Below are positions 24,832 through 34,371 of a stretch of DNA of 64,000 nucleotides, piece by piece. The stretch lies in the NCBI RefSeq assembly GCF_001857945.1, contig NZ_CP017770.1, positions 248,001-312,000 on the forward strand, read 5' to 3'. The notes beneath the pieces are model-generated. The model ran no database searches and was not told the origin of the DNA. It was given only the letters and a program-made list of their open reading frames with translations. This stretch comes from Paenibacillus crassostreae. GTDB lineage: Bacteria > Bacillota > Bacilli > Paenibacillales > Paenibacillaceae. Within the stretch, counting starts at the first letter, position 1, and each line of letters opens with the position of its first letter. A program made the translations under genes and the position numbers.

Positions 24832-26325
24832 TTACACCCCTTTCTTAAATGGATATGAGACCAACCCTTCAGGTGGTGCAATGTCCTCGATGCTACAAGC
24901 ACCCTGCTTATAATGAAGATTGTCATCCATTTCTCTTCTTCCAGTCGGAATAACGAACCGTTCACTATATTTAGCAACAGCAAACAAACGGGCCATATCT
25001 TCAATATCTTCCACACTCATACCGGATTCTTCTAGTAACTTGCTATACTTAAGTTCATCCATTCCCCCAACTGACTTTTGCCGCATATGAACACGCATAG
25101 ACGTCATTTTCAACAATACTTGACGGATAACTTGGGTATCTCCAGCTGATAACAATGATGCTAGATAATCCATAGGAATGCGCATTTGATCAACTGCCGG
25201 AATATAATTGTCAGTTTGAAGTCCATCTTCTTCTATATGATTCATAATAGGGCTTAGCGGTGGTACATACCACACCATCGGAAGTGTCCGATACTCGGGA
25301 TGTAGCGGCAGTGCAACTTTCCATTTCATAGCTAATTTGTATACAGGTGATTGTTGTGCTGCTTCAATCCAGGGATCGGTGATACCCGCTTGTCTTGCAG
25401 CTTCGATTACTTTGGGATCAAAGGGATCCTGGAATACAGATAGCTGAGATTCATATAAATCCTTGGGATCTTCCACAGAGGCTGCACTCTTCACTTTATC
25501 CGCATCATAGAGAACGACACCGATATAGCGAATACGACCTACACAGGTCTCAGAACATATGGTTGCTAGACCCGCTTCCGTCCGCGGATAACAGAAATTA
25601 CATTTCTCAGCTTTATGTGTGTTCCAGTTATAATACACTTTATGATAAGGACAACCATTCATACAGAAACGCCAACCACGACAAGCATCTTGATCTACGA
25701 GAACAATGCCATCCTCATCACGCTTATAGAGTGCTCCTGATGGACATGAGGCGACACAAGACGGATTCAAGCAATGCTCACAAATTCGTGGCAAGTACAT
25801 CATGAACGTCTTCTCATATTCCATCGCGATATGTTCATGAAGATTCTTAATATTAGGGTCAAGTGGTACAGTTTCGCTACCGCCTGCTAAGTCATCGTCC
25901 CAGTTAGGACCCCATGTCGGTTTATCAATAAATTCTCCCGTAATCATTGATTTAGGACGAGCCACAGGAAGGTTCTTCTTCTTCGGACTATCAAATAAAT
26001 GTTCGTAATCATAAGTCCACGGTTCGTAGAAATCATCTAATTGAGCCATATCAGGATTGTAAAAGAGATTCGCTAGCTTGGTAATTGGTCCCCCTGCGCG
26101 AAGGGTTAGTTTGCCATTACGCAGCACCCATCCCCCTTTATACTTATGAGTATCTTCCCATTCTTTAGGGTAACCAGGTCCAGGACGTGTCTCCACATTG
26201 TTGTACCACATATATTCTGCGCCGGGTCTATTGGTCCAAGTATTCTTACAGGTGACAGAGCAAGTATGACAACCTATACATTTGTCTAGGTTCATCACCA
26301 TTGCGACTTGTGCTTTAATCCTCAA
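24832..26325 (-). CDS. narH: Respiratory nitrate reductase beta subunit NarH
   Basis: 497 residues. Four cysteine groups carry the iron-sulfur clusters: CIGCHTCSVTC near 17-27, CEHCLNPSCVASC near 185, CRGWRFCMNGC near 217 (Trp in place of one Cys, giving the [3Fe-4S] centre), and CNFCYPR with CSETC near 245-265. It relays electrons from NarI to NarG. Overlaps the end of narG by 11 bases, so translation is coupled. Confidence 0.96.
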   Translation of the reverse strand: MRIKAQVAMVMNLDKCIGCHTCSVTCKNTWTNRPGAEYMWYNNVETRPGPGYPKEWEDTHKYKGGWVLRNGKLTLRAGGPITKLANLFYNPDMAQLDDFYEPWTYDYEHLFDSPKKKNLPVARPKSMITGEFIDKPTWGPNWDDDLAGGSETVPLDPNIKNLHEHIAMEYEKTFMMYLPRICEHCLNPSCVASCPSGALYKRDEDGIVLVDQDACRGWRFCMNGCPYHKVYYNWNTHKAEKCNFCYPRTEAGLATICSETCVGRIRYIGVVLYDADKVKSAASVEDPKDLYESQLSVFQDPFDPKVIEAARQAGITDPWIEAAQQSPVYKLAMKWKVALPLHPEYRTLPMVWYVPPLSPIMNHIEEDGLQTDNYIPAVDQMRIPMDYLASLLSAGDTQVIRQVLLKMTSMRVHMRQKSVGGMDELKYSKLLEESGMSVEDIEDMARLFAVAKYSERFVIPTGRREMDDNLHYKQGACSIEDIAPPEGLVSYPFKKGV

Positions 26326-29300
26326 GCCAGTCTACCTCCTTCAGTGGTCTGATAATCGTAATGGTATCTCTCTGATTGCCTGTAGGCCCATAATAATTAA
26401 ACCCATAACTAAGTTGTGAATATCCACCAATCATATGCGTTGGTTTCACCGTAATTCTGGTCACACTGTTATGCGTACCCCCCCGCTTCTTATTAATCGC
26501 AGTACCGGGGACACCCATGGTTCGATCCTGTGCATGATACATATAAGCAATACCTTCGGGTATGCGATAAGTTGTAACCGCTCTTGCTACGACAACACCA
26601 TTCCGGTTATACAATTCGATCCAGTCATTATCTTTGATGTCAATCGAAGCAGCATCTTTCTCATTCATCCAGACAACCTGCCAGCCACGAAATAGTGTAG
26701 ACATTTGGTTGGTTTCCGTGAACATGGTGTGAATTCCCCATTTCTGATGAGGAGTCAAATATCTTATAGCTATCGATTTACCAGTGTTAGGGACTTCCTT
26801 CTCTCCTCGGAGGAAGGGTACGTGTTCCAACGGCGGTAAATATAGTGGAAGAGCTTCACCGAAGTCCAATATCATCTCGTGATCTAGATAGAAACTTTGC
26901 CTACCCGTTAATGTTCTCCAAGGAATGCTATACTCCGTGTTAAGGGTAAATGGAGAATACCGCCGATTATCCTTTTCTAATCCACTCCATACTGGAGCAG
27001 ATATTGCCTGACGTGGCTGAATCGTTATATCTTGGAGTGTATAAGCATCTTCTTCGCGTGGCTCTGCAATTCCGGTTAATTTCTTACCCGTCTTAGCCTC
27101 CATAGACTTCCATCCTTCTACGGCTCTTTGACCATTCGTGGCACCGGACATCAGTAGTATTGCTTCTATCGCCTGTTTATCCGTATATAAATTAGGATAT
27201 CCTTTACCAACCCCATCATTTCTTGAGACACCCAGTCGTTCAATAAGTTGTCCATATACCTTCTCGCCTGGAATGGTTACGCCTTTGACTGTATATCCGT
27301 TCTTGATGTTCGGACCAATTGTAATCATCTTCTGATAGATGTTTGGATAATCCCGCTGGACAATTTGAAACGTCGGCATCGTTTTTCCCGGAATAGCAGG
27401 AGTTTCCCCTTTGCGCCAATCCTTTATTTTACCGTGTACTTGTGCTATTTCATTTGGTGTATCATGTGCAAGTGGTGACATGACGACATCTTCTGTTGCG
27501 GGTAGATGCTTCTCAGCCATTTCAGAGAATACCTTGGCAATTTCTCGGAAAGTATCCCAATCACTTTTAGCCTGCCATGGAGGAGATATGGCTGGGTTAA
27601 ATGGATGAACGAATGGATGCATATCAGTGCTACTCAAATCAAACTTTTCATACCATGTCGCAGCAGGTAACACGATATCCGAGAAGAGTCCGGAACTCGT
27701 CATGCGGAAATCCATGCTTATGAAGAGGTCTGTTTTCCCTTCAGGTGGAACCTCATCAGTGTGGACATCTTTCGGTTTCCATGAATGTGTCGTATCCGTC
27801 ATGACTTGATTATCGGCACCAATTAAATGTTTGGCGAAATATTCATGGCCTTTTCCACTGTCTCCTAAGAGATTAGAACGCCAGTTAAAGAAGACACGCG
27901 GGAAATTGCGCGGATCATTCGGATGCTCAATAGACCATTGTATTTCATCTTTAGCTGCCTGATTCGCAATATATTGGGTGGCTTCCTCATCCGTCTTCGC
28001 ACCATTCTTTCTTGCTTCACGTACGAGATCGATCGAGTTCTGAGAGAATTGAGGAAATGACGGTAACCAACCTAGCCGCACTGACAAAGCATTGACATCA
28101 GCAGGATGCATATGATTATAACGTCCACCCCATGGCGTCTGTTGTTCCTCATTAACATGTGCTTCGTAACGGAACTGTTCGGTTGCAAAGTAGAAGAATG
28201 ATGTACCATTCATTAATCTTGAGGGTTTAGTCCAGTCCCCAGCAAAAGCTACCTGTTGCCAGCCTTCGAGTGGTCGAACCTTCTCTTGTCCAACATAGTG
28301 AGCCCAGCCACCACCATTGACACCTTGTGATCCAGTCAACAGAACCAAATTTAGAATAGCACGATAAATTTGATCACTATGATACCAGTGATTCGTTCCC
28401 CCACCCATAGCAATCATGGATTTCCCACCTGTTTTGGCTGCATTCTCGGCAAACTCTCTAGCAACCTGAATAACATGTGCCTTCTTCACACCAGTAATAC
28501 CTTCTTGCCAAGCCGGTGTGTAAGGTTTGACGTCATTATAATCGATTGGATAATCTCCGATTAAGTCTCGGTTGATACCCACATGAGCCAACATTAAGTC
28601 ATACACAGTAGCTACCTTAAGAATTTCGCCTGATTCACTTTGAATATGTTTAACTGGAACGCCGCGTTGGACGATCTCTCCCTCTTGTTCAGCGAAATAT
28701 GGGAAGTCTACTAATAGGACTTCTTGCGAAGCATCAATAAATGTTAATACAGGTTGAATAACCGTACCATCATCTTTTTCTAGATCGAGATTCCACTTAC
28801 TTCCTTTATCCCAGCGAAAACCTTGACTCCCGTTAGGGACATAGGGAGCTTCTGTTAACGAATCCCACACAAGTGTTTTCCACTCTGCTAGTTCCAAATC
28901 GTGATTAAGATCTGATGCACGCAGGAAACGATCTGAACGAATGCTACCATTCTCTTCGTTAAGCAGAACTAAGAAGGGTAGGTCGGTGAACTTTTTGACA
29001 TAGTCTTGAAAGTAAGGAGTCTGCTGATCTACATAAAATTCCTTAAGAACGACATGAGTCATGGCCATCGCTAATGCTCCATCAGTTCCTGCTTTAGCTG
29101 GTAGCCAAATATCAGCAAATTTCTCATATTCCGCATAGTCAGGGCTGACACCGACTACTTTTGTCCCGTTATAACGTGCTTCTACCATGAAATGGGCATC
29201 TGGTGTACGCGTTTGAGGTAAATTCGTTCCCCAAATGATGAAATACTTAGCATTATACCAGTCCCCACTCTCAGGAACGTCGGTTTGTTCTCCCCATATT

Positions 29301-29998
29301 TGCGGTGAAGCAGGTGGTAAATCGGCATACCAATCATAGAAACTCAGAATGGAACCTCCGATTAATGATAAAAAGCGGGTACCTGCAGCATAACTTACCA
29401 TGGACATAGCAGGGATTGGACTGAATCCAACAATACGGTCAGGGCCATATGCTTTGATTGTATGAATGCAAGATGCGGCAATGATCTGACACGCCTCTTC
29501 CCAACTTGCTCTCACAAGTCCCCCTCTACCTCTAGCTTTCACATAAAGCTCTCTCTTACTAGGGTCGTTTACAATATTCGACCAAGCTGTTACGGGATCA
29601 TGACCTTGTTTCGTTTCAGATCGCCATAATTCTAAAAGATCGCCACGGATGTAGGGATATTTCACTCTTACAGGACTATAGGTATACCAAGAAAAGCTGG
29701 CACCACGTGGACATCCACGCGGTTCATATTCAGGGAAATCAGGACCTGTTGTTGGATAATCGGTTTGTTGCGTTTCCCAAGTGATGATGCCATCTTTCAC
29801 AAAGACCTTCCAGCTGCAGGATCCCGTACAGTTAACACCATGAGTTGAGCGAACAACATTATCATGTTGCCAACGTCCACGATAAAGATCTTCCCAGTTT
29901 CTTGGTTTAACTGTCTCCTCAGACCAGCCGTCGTTAAATTTCTCTCCACGTTTTAGATGCTTTAAGGATTGCAGTAATCTGTTCTGTTTGCTGCTCAC
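26315..29998 (-). CDS. narG: Respiratory nitrate reductase alpha subunit NarG
   Basis: 1227 residues, normal length. The N-terminal FS0 cluster motif HGVNCTGSCSWKVF with a later Cys in PRGCPRGASFSWY is present; the first ligand is His, as in membrane-bound Nar. FYDWYADLPPASP near 220 carries the Asp that binds molybdenum. No Tat signal, so the active site faces the cytoplasm. Reduces nitrate to nitrite in anaerobic respiration. The start at 29998 follows GGGTGAAA; the preceding small gene ends 5 bases upstream. Confidence 0.97.
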   Translation of the reverse strand: MSSKQNRLLQSLKHLKRGEKFNDGWSEETVKPRNWEDLYRGRWQHDNVVRSTHGVNCTGSCSWKVFVKDGIITWETQQTDYPTTGPDFPEYEPRGCPRGASFSWYTYSPVRVKYPYIRGDLLELWRSETKQGHDPVTAWSNIVNDPSKRELYVKARGRGGLVRASWEEACQIIAASCIHTIKAYGPDRIVGFSPIPAMSMVSYAAGTRFLSLIGGSILSFYDWYADLPPASPQIWGEQTDVPESGDWYNAKYFIIWGTNLPQTRTPDAHFMVEARYNGTKVVGVSPDYAEYEKFADIWLPAKAGTDGALAMAMTHVVLKEFYVDQQTPYFQDYVKKFTDLPFLVLLNEENGSIRSDRFLRASDLNHDLELAEWKTLVWDSLTEAPYVPNGSQGFRWDKGSKWNLDLEKDDGTVIQPVLTFIDASQEVLLVDFPYFAEQEGEIVQRGVPVKHIQSESGEILKVATVYDLMLAHVGINRDLIGDYPIDYNDVKPYTPAWQEGITGVKKAHVIQVAREFAENAAKTGGKSMIAMGGGTNHWYHSDQIYRAILNLVLLTGSQGVNGGGWAHYVGQEKVRPLEGWQQVAFAGDWTKPSRLMNGTSFFYFATEQFRYEAHVNEEQQTPWGGRYNHMHPADVNALSVRLGWLPSFPQFSQNSIDLVREARKNGAKTDEEATQYIANQAAKDEIQWSIEHPNDPRNFPRVFFNWRSNLLGDSGKGHEYFAKHLIGADNQVMTDTTHSWKPKDVHTDEVPPEGKTDLFISMDFRMTSSGLFSDIVLPAATWYEKFDLSSTDMHPFVHPFNPAISPPWQAKSDWDTFREIAKVFSEMAEKHLPATEDVVMSPLAHDTPNEIAQVHGKIKDWRKGETPAIPGKTMPTFQIVQRDYPNIYQKMITIGPNIKNGYTVKGVTIPGEKVYGQLIERLGVSRNDGVGKGYPNLYTDKQAIEAILLMSGATNGQRAVEGWKSMEAKTGKKLTGIAEPREEDAYTLQDITIQPRQAISAPVWSGLEKDNRRYSPFTLNTEYSIPWRTLTGRQSFYLDHEMILDFGEALPLYLPPLEHVPFLRGEKEVPNTGKSIAIRYLTPHQKWGIHTMFTETNQMSTLFRGWQVVWMNEKDAASIDIKDNDWIELYNRNGVVVARAVTTYRIPEGIAYMYHAQDRTMGVPGTAINKKRGGTHNSVTRITVKPTHMIGGYSQLSYGFNYYGPTGNQRDTITIIRPLKEVDWLED

Positions 29999-30003
29999 TT
30001 ATT

Positions 30004-30273
30004 TCACCCTTTCATCGAAGTGATTCCCATAGGATTGAAACGTTCACCTACTAGTCTATTAGCTTGATCATCCTGATCTAGTTCCTCCAGAAAGATATTC
30101 CATTCAGGAGCGTTACAAGCTACTATGATAAGTCTTTGCAACTGATTAAGGTCTTGTATACTAGCGATTTTATGAGCGATTTGTAATGGAATTTCACCAA
30201 AACGCATATCTAGAATGGCGTTCAAATCCTCTCGATCTAGATCAAGATACTGTTCATCATGGGTTAGAGACAT
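30004..30273 (-). CDS. Small protein in nitrate reductase operon, function unknown
   Basis: 89 residues, acidic N-terminal half (DLDREDLNAILDMRFG), mostly helical, no cysteines beyond one, no membrane segment. I do not recognise a family. It sits 5 bases before narG and after the 30294-30623 gene, so it belongs to the same transcript; a role in regulating or maturing Nar is possible but unproven. GGAGGGG precedes the ATG. Confidence 0.7.
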   Translation of the reverse strand: MSLTHDEQYLDLDREDLNAILDMRFGEIPLQIAHKIASIQDLNQLQRLIIVACNAPEWNIFLEELDQDDQANRLVGERFNPMGITSMKG

Positions 30274-30293
30274 ATGTTACCCCTCCTTCAATC

Positions 30294-30623
30294 TCATGGT
30301 TTCATCATCTTGAAGTAATCCGCAATTAATGCTTTCTTAATATCTTCTCCAGTAGAATGAAAGTATTCTTTGACTTCAACCTGATCCTCTTTAATCGTCT
30401 TCCAATCCCAATAATGTTCCTTCATATGAGACAAATTCTCTCCGTAGCGTAGAAAGACTGTGATTCCAACCTGATTAGAAATAGCCCCAGCCTTTACATC
30501 ATAGGGATGCAAATTGAAATGTTCTAGTTCCTTTATGAGTATTAGATATAGCTCTGGATGGATATATTGAAGTGGCTTCTCTAGCAAATTATCCTTAGAA
30601 CTAGACAGCTTCATCAGATTCAT
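30294..30623 (-). CDS. Small protein in nitrate reductase operon, function unknown
   Basis: 109 residues from the ATG at 30623, chosen because GGAGG lies 9 bases upstream; an earlier ATG at 30650 has no site. It overlaps the end of the hemerythrin-like gene by 23 bases. Mixed helix/strand protein with one region of aromatic residues (EHYWDWKT). No known family recognised. Confidence 0.65.
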   Translation of the reverse strand: MNLMKLSSSKDNLLEKPLQYIHPELYLILIKELEHFNLHPYDVKAGAISNQVGITVFLRYGENLSHMKEHYWDWKTIKEDQVEVKEYFHSTGEDIKKALIADYFKMMKP

Positions 30624-31053
30624 GCGACGATTCCTCCAATTCTTCTCCAATCATCTTTAGTTCATCTCGGTTATGCATCAAATCAATTAGTATTAAAGCG
30701 TGAAATCGTTGCAGAATCTTATCACTAATACCTTCACTAGCTAGTAATTCCCTAATCTCTCCAGCTAGGTATCTCATGAGATCATGGTCCCTAGTTAAGG
30801 ATGTGATCGAATCCCTTAATTCTGGCTTGGACTCTACCGTCTCTTTATATAAACCTTCCTCTTCACTTGTTGCGTGTTGAAGTGTTCTCGTCTCCCAATG
30901 TTCAATGATAATATAAGCGACATCTAAAGCCTTATCCAGTTCATTCTTCATAAGGAATTGACCTAATAACTCGGTTAATTCTTTGGCTTCTTCGAGAGCG
31001 GCTTCATGGATCGAAGAATGACTATCTACATTTCTTAAGGCAGGTCCTGACAT
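30601..31053 (-). CDS. Hemerythrin-like (HHE) protein
   Basis: 150 residues, four-helix bundle pattern. Possible iron ligands: His in IIEHWETRTLQHATSEEEGL near 50-69, LTRDHDLM near 90, and LMHNRDE near 127. Such proteins bind a di-iron site and sense or handle O2, NO or iron-sulfur damage. The ligand set is incomplete compared with classical hemerythrin, so metal binding needs testing. Starts 6 bases after narK ends, same operon. Confidence 0.65.
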   Translation of the reverse strand: MSGPALRNVDSHSSIHEAALEEAKELTELLGQFLMKNELDKALDVAYIIIEHWETRTLQHATSEEEGLYKETVESKPELRDSITSLTRDHDLMRYLAGEIRELLASEGISDKILQRFHALILIDLMHNRDELKMIGEELEESSHESDEAV

Positions 31054-31059
31054 TGTAAA

Positions 31060-32556
31060 TCACTCCTTTTTCTTTGAAATATCACTGAATATGGCCACAT
31101 AGTTTTTTACCATATCTTGATCATCTTTGATTACACTAACCGTCAGCCATTCTTGAAATAGATGTCCATCAGCATGCTTATTTATAATCTCTCCCTGCCA
31201 ATGCCCTTTTTCTAGTAATTGCTTCCAGAAAGATTCATAAAAAGTGTGATCATGTTGACCCGAGCTAAGGATATTAGCTGTCTTACCCAAGACTTCAGCT
31301 TGCGAATAACCTGTAATTTGAGTGAAAGCATGATTCACAGAAATGATGATACTCTTGTCATTTGTCACCATAACCGCATCAGCAGTTGATTCAATAATGT
31401 CATTAGATAGTTGTATTTTAGCTTGGAAGAACATCCAGAATACGATCACTAGACTTGCAAGAGCAGCCTCAGAAAGAGCCATGAAGCCAATAGAATAATG
31501 TCCAGTTAATCCGTATAGTGAAGTCAACATTAAGGGTGGAAAGAAACCTCCTAAACCTCCAGCTGCAGCTACAATCCCGTTGACTATGCCACTCTGTTTG
31601 GAAAAGTATTGTGGGACAAGCTTAAATACAGCCCCATTACCAATCCCACTAAACACTGCTACAGCCAAACACCCAATCGTGAATAGCACCATACTCAAGT
31701 TAAAAGATAATAAAATACCAGATAAGGTTAGCCCACCGAACACAAACATGAGCACCATGAAAGGGTTCAACTTGTCTGAAAGAATACCTCCGACAGGTCT
31801 TAATAGTGTTGCTAGAACAATAAAGCCAGCTGTTCGTAATCCAGCATCCACTTTATCCAGATCAAATTGATTAACAAAAAAATTCGGTAAATAGACCGTA
31901 AAGGCGACAAACGATCCAAAAGTGATGAAATAGAACAAACTGAGAAACCACAGTTTTTCATTGTGAGACACTTTACTAAACTGTTCCTTGATAGATTTAT
32001 TGACTTTGGTTTCTTGTTTGTCACCTAACCAAAAATTCAATATTGCAAATACAGCAACAAGTACCAAATAACAGTAGATGGCAGCTCTCCAACCCATTGT
32101 ATTCGCTAGAATTGGAGCACCGAATGTAGTAAACGCTGTACCCATATTACCTACGCCATAAATACCGTTAATCGTTCCATGTTTCTCTTCAGGATAATAC
32201 TTTGGAAGGGAAGTAACACCAATAGAGAATGTCGCTCCTCCAATTCCCAAAAAGAAGCCACTAATCATCAAATCTAAAAATGAGTCAGAAATCGAAAGAT
32301 ACCAAATCGGTACTAAGAGAGCTACAAAACTAATAACAAATAACATTCGAGCACCTAATCGATTCGTTAAAAAGCCTACCGGAATACGCAAAATTGAACC
32401 CAAAATAACCGGAATAGCGGTAGCCCATGTGGATTGATTAGGGGTTAGTGGTATATCTGTTTGTATATATGTCATTAATGAAGATATCAGTACCCAGCAC
32501 ATGAATGAGGCTATTAAGCTACCCGTCTGTAAGGTTAATTGAATTTTGCGAATCAA
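31060..32556 (-). CDS. narK: Nitrate/nitrite transporter NarK fused to a C-terminal PAS domain
   Basis: 498 residues. Residues 1-375 are a 12-segment MFS transporter of the NarK family: RIPVGFLTNRLGAR near 58, GNMGTAFTTFGAP near 133, and GIGNGAVFKLVPQYF near 290 are typical. Residues about 380-498 form a PAS domain with PAC end (IIESTADAVMVTND ... YVAIFSDISKKKE). PAS domains sense redox, oxygen or ligands. There is no output domain after it, so it may tune the transporter itself. First gene of the nar block; no FNR-type site was seen upstream. Confidence 0.9.
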   Translation of the reverse strand: MIRKIQLTLQTGSLIASFMCWVLISSLMTYIQTDIPLTPNQSTWATAIPVILGSILRIPVGFLTNRLGARMLFVISFVALLVPIWYLSISDSFLDLMISGFFLGIGGATFSIGVTSLPKYYPEEKHGTINGIYGVGNMGTAFTTFGAPILANTMGWRAAIYCYLVLVAVFAILNFWLGDKQETKVNKSIKEQFSKVSHNEKLWFLSLFYFITFGSFVAFTVYLPNFFVNQFDLDKVDAGLRTAGFIVLATLLRPVGGILSDKLNPFMVLMFVFGGLTLSGILLSFNLSMVLFTIGCLAVAVFSGIGNGAVFKLVPQYFSKQSGIVNGIVAAAGGLGGFFPPLMLTSLYGLTGHYSIGFMALSEAALASLVIVFWMFFQAKIQLSNDIIESTADAVMVTNDKSIIISVNHAFTQITGYSQAEVLGKTANILSSGQHDHTFYESFWKQLLEKGHWQGEIINKHADGHLFQEWLTVSVIKDDQDMVKNYVAIFSDISKKKE

Positions 32557-32661
32557 ACCATTTCCTCCCTCCCCAAGGTATTAGTAAAAAAATTGTTACT
32601 TTATATATAGCCAAAATCAACCAATTTTAAACAATTTAAATGATTTGATTCATGTAAATAA

Positions 32662-32697
32662 AAAGAATCTTCCTGTGATAAATTAGGAAGATTCTTT
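32662..32697 (-). terminator. Terminator after the AlkC-like gene
   Basis: AAAGAATCTTCCT / AGGAAGATTCTTT, 13-bp perfect stem; on the minus strand it is followed by TTTATTT. It separates the AlkC-like gene from narK. Confidence 0.85.
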
Positions 32698-32776
32698 CTT
32701 TCGTTATATTTAATTAATGCTATTAAATAACCGATGAAGTGCCATTTGAATAATTGGTTAATTTGTTCATTTAAGG

Positions 32777-33877
32777 TTAATGAAGTTGAATGACTGTATG
32801 TGCGACTTCTACCCCGTTCAAGGTCAGCGTGATTCGATGTTCTCCTGGATAATGACGTCTTGTTGACAGGTCAGCCCAATGATGTGTACGAGTTCCCTTC
32901 AACTGTGCACCACCAGCTACAATCTTATCTGAGAGTAGAAAGAGCTTACGTGAAGTCTGTCCCCTCGCTTTTACAAAGTCGATCCCATATTCAATACGAA
33001 TTCGTACAGGTTCACCTTCAAGAATATGAAGTTCATAGCTAAGTTCACAAGAATCACCTATCGATAGTATAGACGGCTCTGCAGATAAGTGAGCATATGT
33101 GATCAAAGACTCATCAACATCTGTTGTTCCATATCCGAATAACGAAAGAATCTCCGGATGTGCTTTACGGATCAAGGTACGACAGCCATGCCGAATGATC
33201 CAATCTGTATCTGAATGATGACCCATCCAACGACGAGCCGTATCAAGTACAACCGCTGGATGATCTTTGGCAATATCGTTAAGATTGTTCGCCACGCTCT
33301 TACGAACATAGAGCGCGGGATCCTCCTTAAGCAACTCTAATACTGGCAACAACGGAGCGGGATCTTTTTTATAAATAGTTAGCGCCTGCCCCCACGGTAG
33401 GCGGGGACGACATCCTTCACTTGCCAGACGACGGACATGCTCATTAGGATGCTGCGCCCAAGCTACCATCTGTTGCATCATTCTCTCTGGCGATCTTAAT
33501 ATAAACGGTCTAACAGCAAATTCTGCAGATGATCTACAAGTGAATCGTTCTAAAGCATTCATAGATAGTTCCCAATGTTCCTCTGCTTGACCATATACTT
33601 CTACGAAATCCGGAAAAAACAGGTATGGAAATCCGACACAAGATTCATCAATCCTAAATAACACTTTTAATGCTTCATCATAACTTTCAGGTAGATGCTT
33701 CCCGAGTGTATGGGTAATCCTGCGAATTCGTTCTTTTAATTTAAGTTCATCCCAGCCATGATCTAATGTATCGTTAACAAATGCTTCTATGTTGAATTCA
33801 TCATATGCTGCTTTCACTTTTTCCCCAAATTGACTTAGAAACGTTTCATGATAAATATCTTTTAATGGTTCAGCCAT
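32777..33877 (-). CDS. AlkC/AlkD-like DNA alkylation repair protein
   Basis: 366 residues. Helical HEAT-like repeats, with EHVRRLASEGCRPRLPWG near 143 and RKSAMNN-like ALYVRKSVANNLNDIAKDHP near 188, typical of the AlkC branch of DNA glycosylases that remove 3-methyladenine and related bases. The last 110 residues form a beta-rich Ig-like domain, as in longer AlkC forms. Single-gene transcript. Confidence 0.82.
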   Translation of the reverse strand: MAEPLKDIYHETFLSQFGEKVKAAYDEFNIEAFVNDTLDHGWDELKLKERIRRITHTLGKHLPESYDEALKVLFRIDESCVGFPYLFFPDFVEVYGQAEEHWELSMNALERFTCRSSAEFAVRPFILRSPERMMQQMVAWAQHPNEHVRRLASEGCRPRLPWGQALTIYKKDPAPLLPVLELLKEDPALYVRKSVANNLNDIAKDHPAVVLDTARRWMGHHSDTDWIIRHGCRTLIRKAHPEILSLFGYGTTDVDESLITYAHLSAEPSILSIGDSCELSYELHILEGEPVRIRIEYGIDFVKARGQTSRKLFLLSDKIVAGGAQLKGTRTHHWADLSTRRHYPGEHRITLTLNGVEVAHTVIQLH

Positions 33878-33996
33878 TTTTGATCTCCTTCATTTCTTTT
33901 TATTATATGAAAATTTTTGATTATTTTTAAGGAATAAAGAATTGTAGTATGATGATATGAGATAGATATTACTACTTATAAGGATGTGGAATAAAA

Positions 33997-34359
33997 ATGG
34001 AACTTCATATTAGTTCTTTGGCAAAGGAAAGATTAAAGAAGAGTCTTGGAGATCAACCTGGTTACTTTAAACTATTTTATGATACTGAAGGTTGTGGTTG
34101 TAATGGTATTATTGTGATATTAATCGTCGATCAACCAGAACAGTTCGATGTTGAAATAGATAGTAATCTGTTCCCATTCCTCGTGGATCCTAAGCAACAA
34201 CATAACCTCGATGAATCCATGAAACTTGATGCTGAGGAGAACTATCCTGCATATAAATTAAGTAGTGATTCCAATAGTTTTGGAAGTAATATACGTGTTA
34301 GGGACATTCGCGGTAGCAAGACAACGACAGATGAATCTAGCAGTTGTCTCTTAAGCTAA
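33997..34359 (+). CDS. HesB/IscA-like iron-sulfur biosynthesis family protein
   Basis: 120 residues. YDTEGCGCNGI near 28-38 holds the conserved CGC-type cysteines of the HesB-like family, though the third C-terminal cysteine pair of true IscA is not in place; CLL near the end has one. Likely an iron or cluster-binding accessory protein. AAGGATG lies upstream of the ATG. Convergent with the UbiD gene (12-base gap). Confidence 0.72.
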   Translation: MELHISSLAKERLKKSLGDQPGYFKLFYDTEGCGCNGIIVILIVDQPEQFDVEIDSNLFPFLVDPKQQHNLDESMKLDAEENYPAYKLSSDSNSFGSNIRVRDIRGSKTTTDESSSCLLS

Positions 34360-34371
34360 GCCTGCTCTAAT

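Noticed and set aside
32557..32661. FNR-type site before narK
   Set aside because: TGTGA near 32674 is inside a terminator loop and no TGTGA-N6-TCACA palindrome exists in the promoter region.
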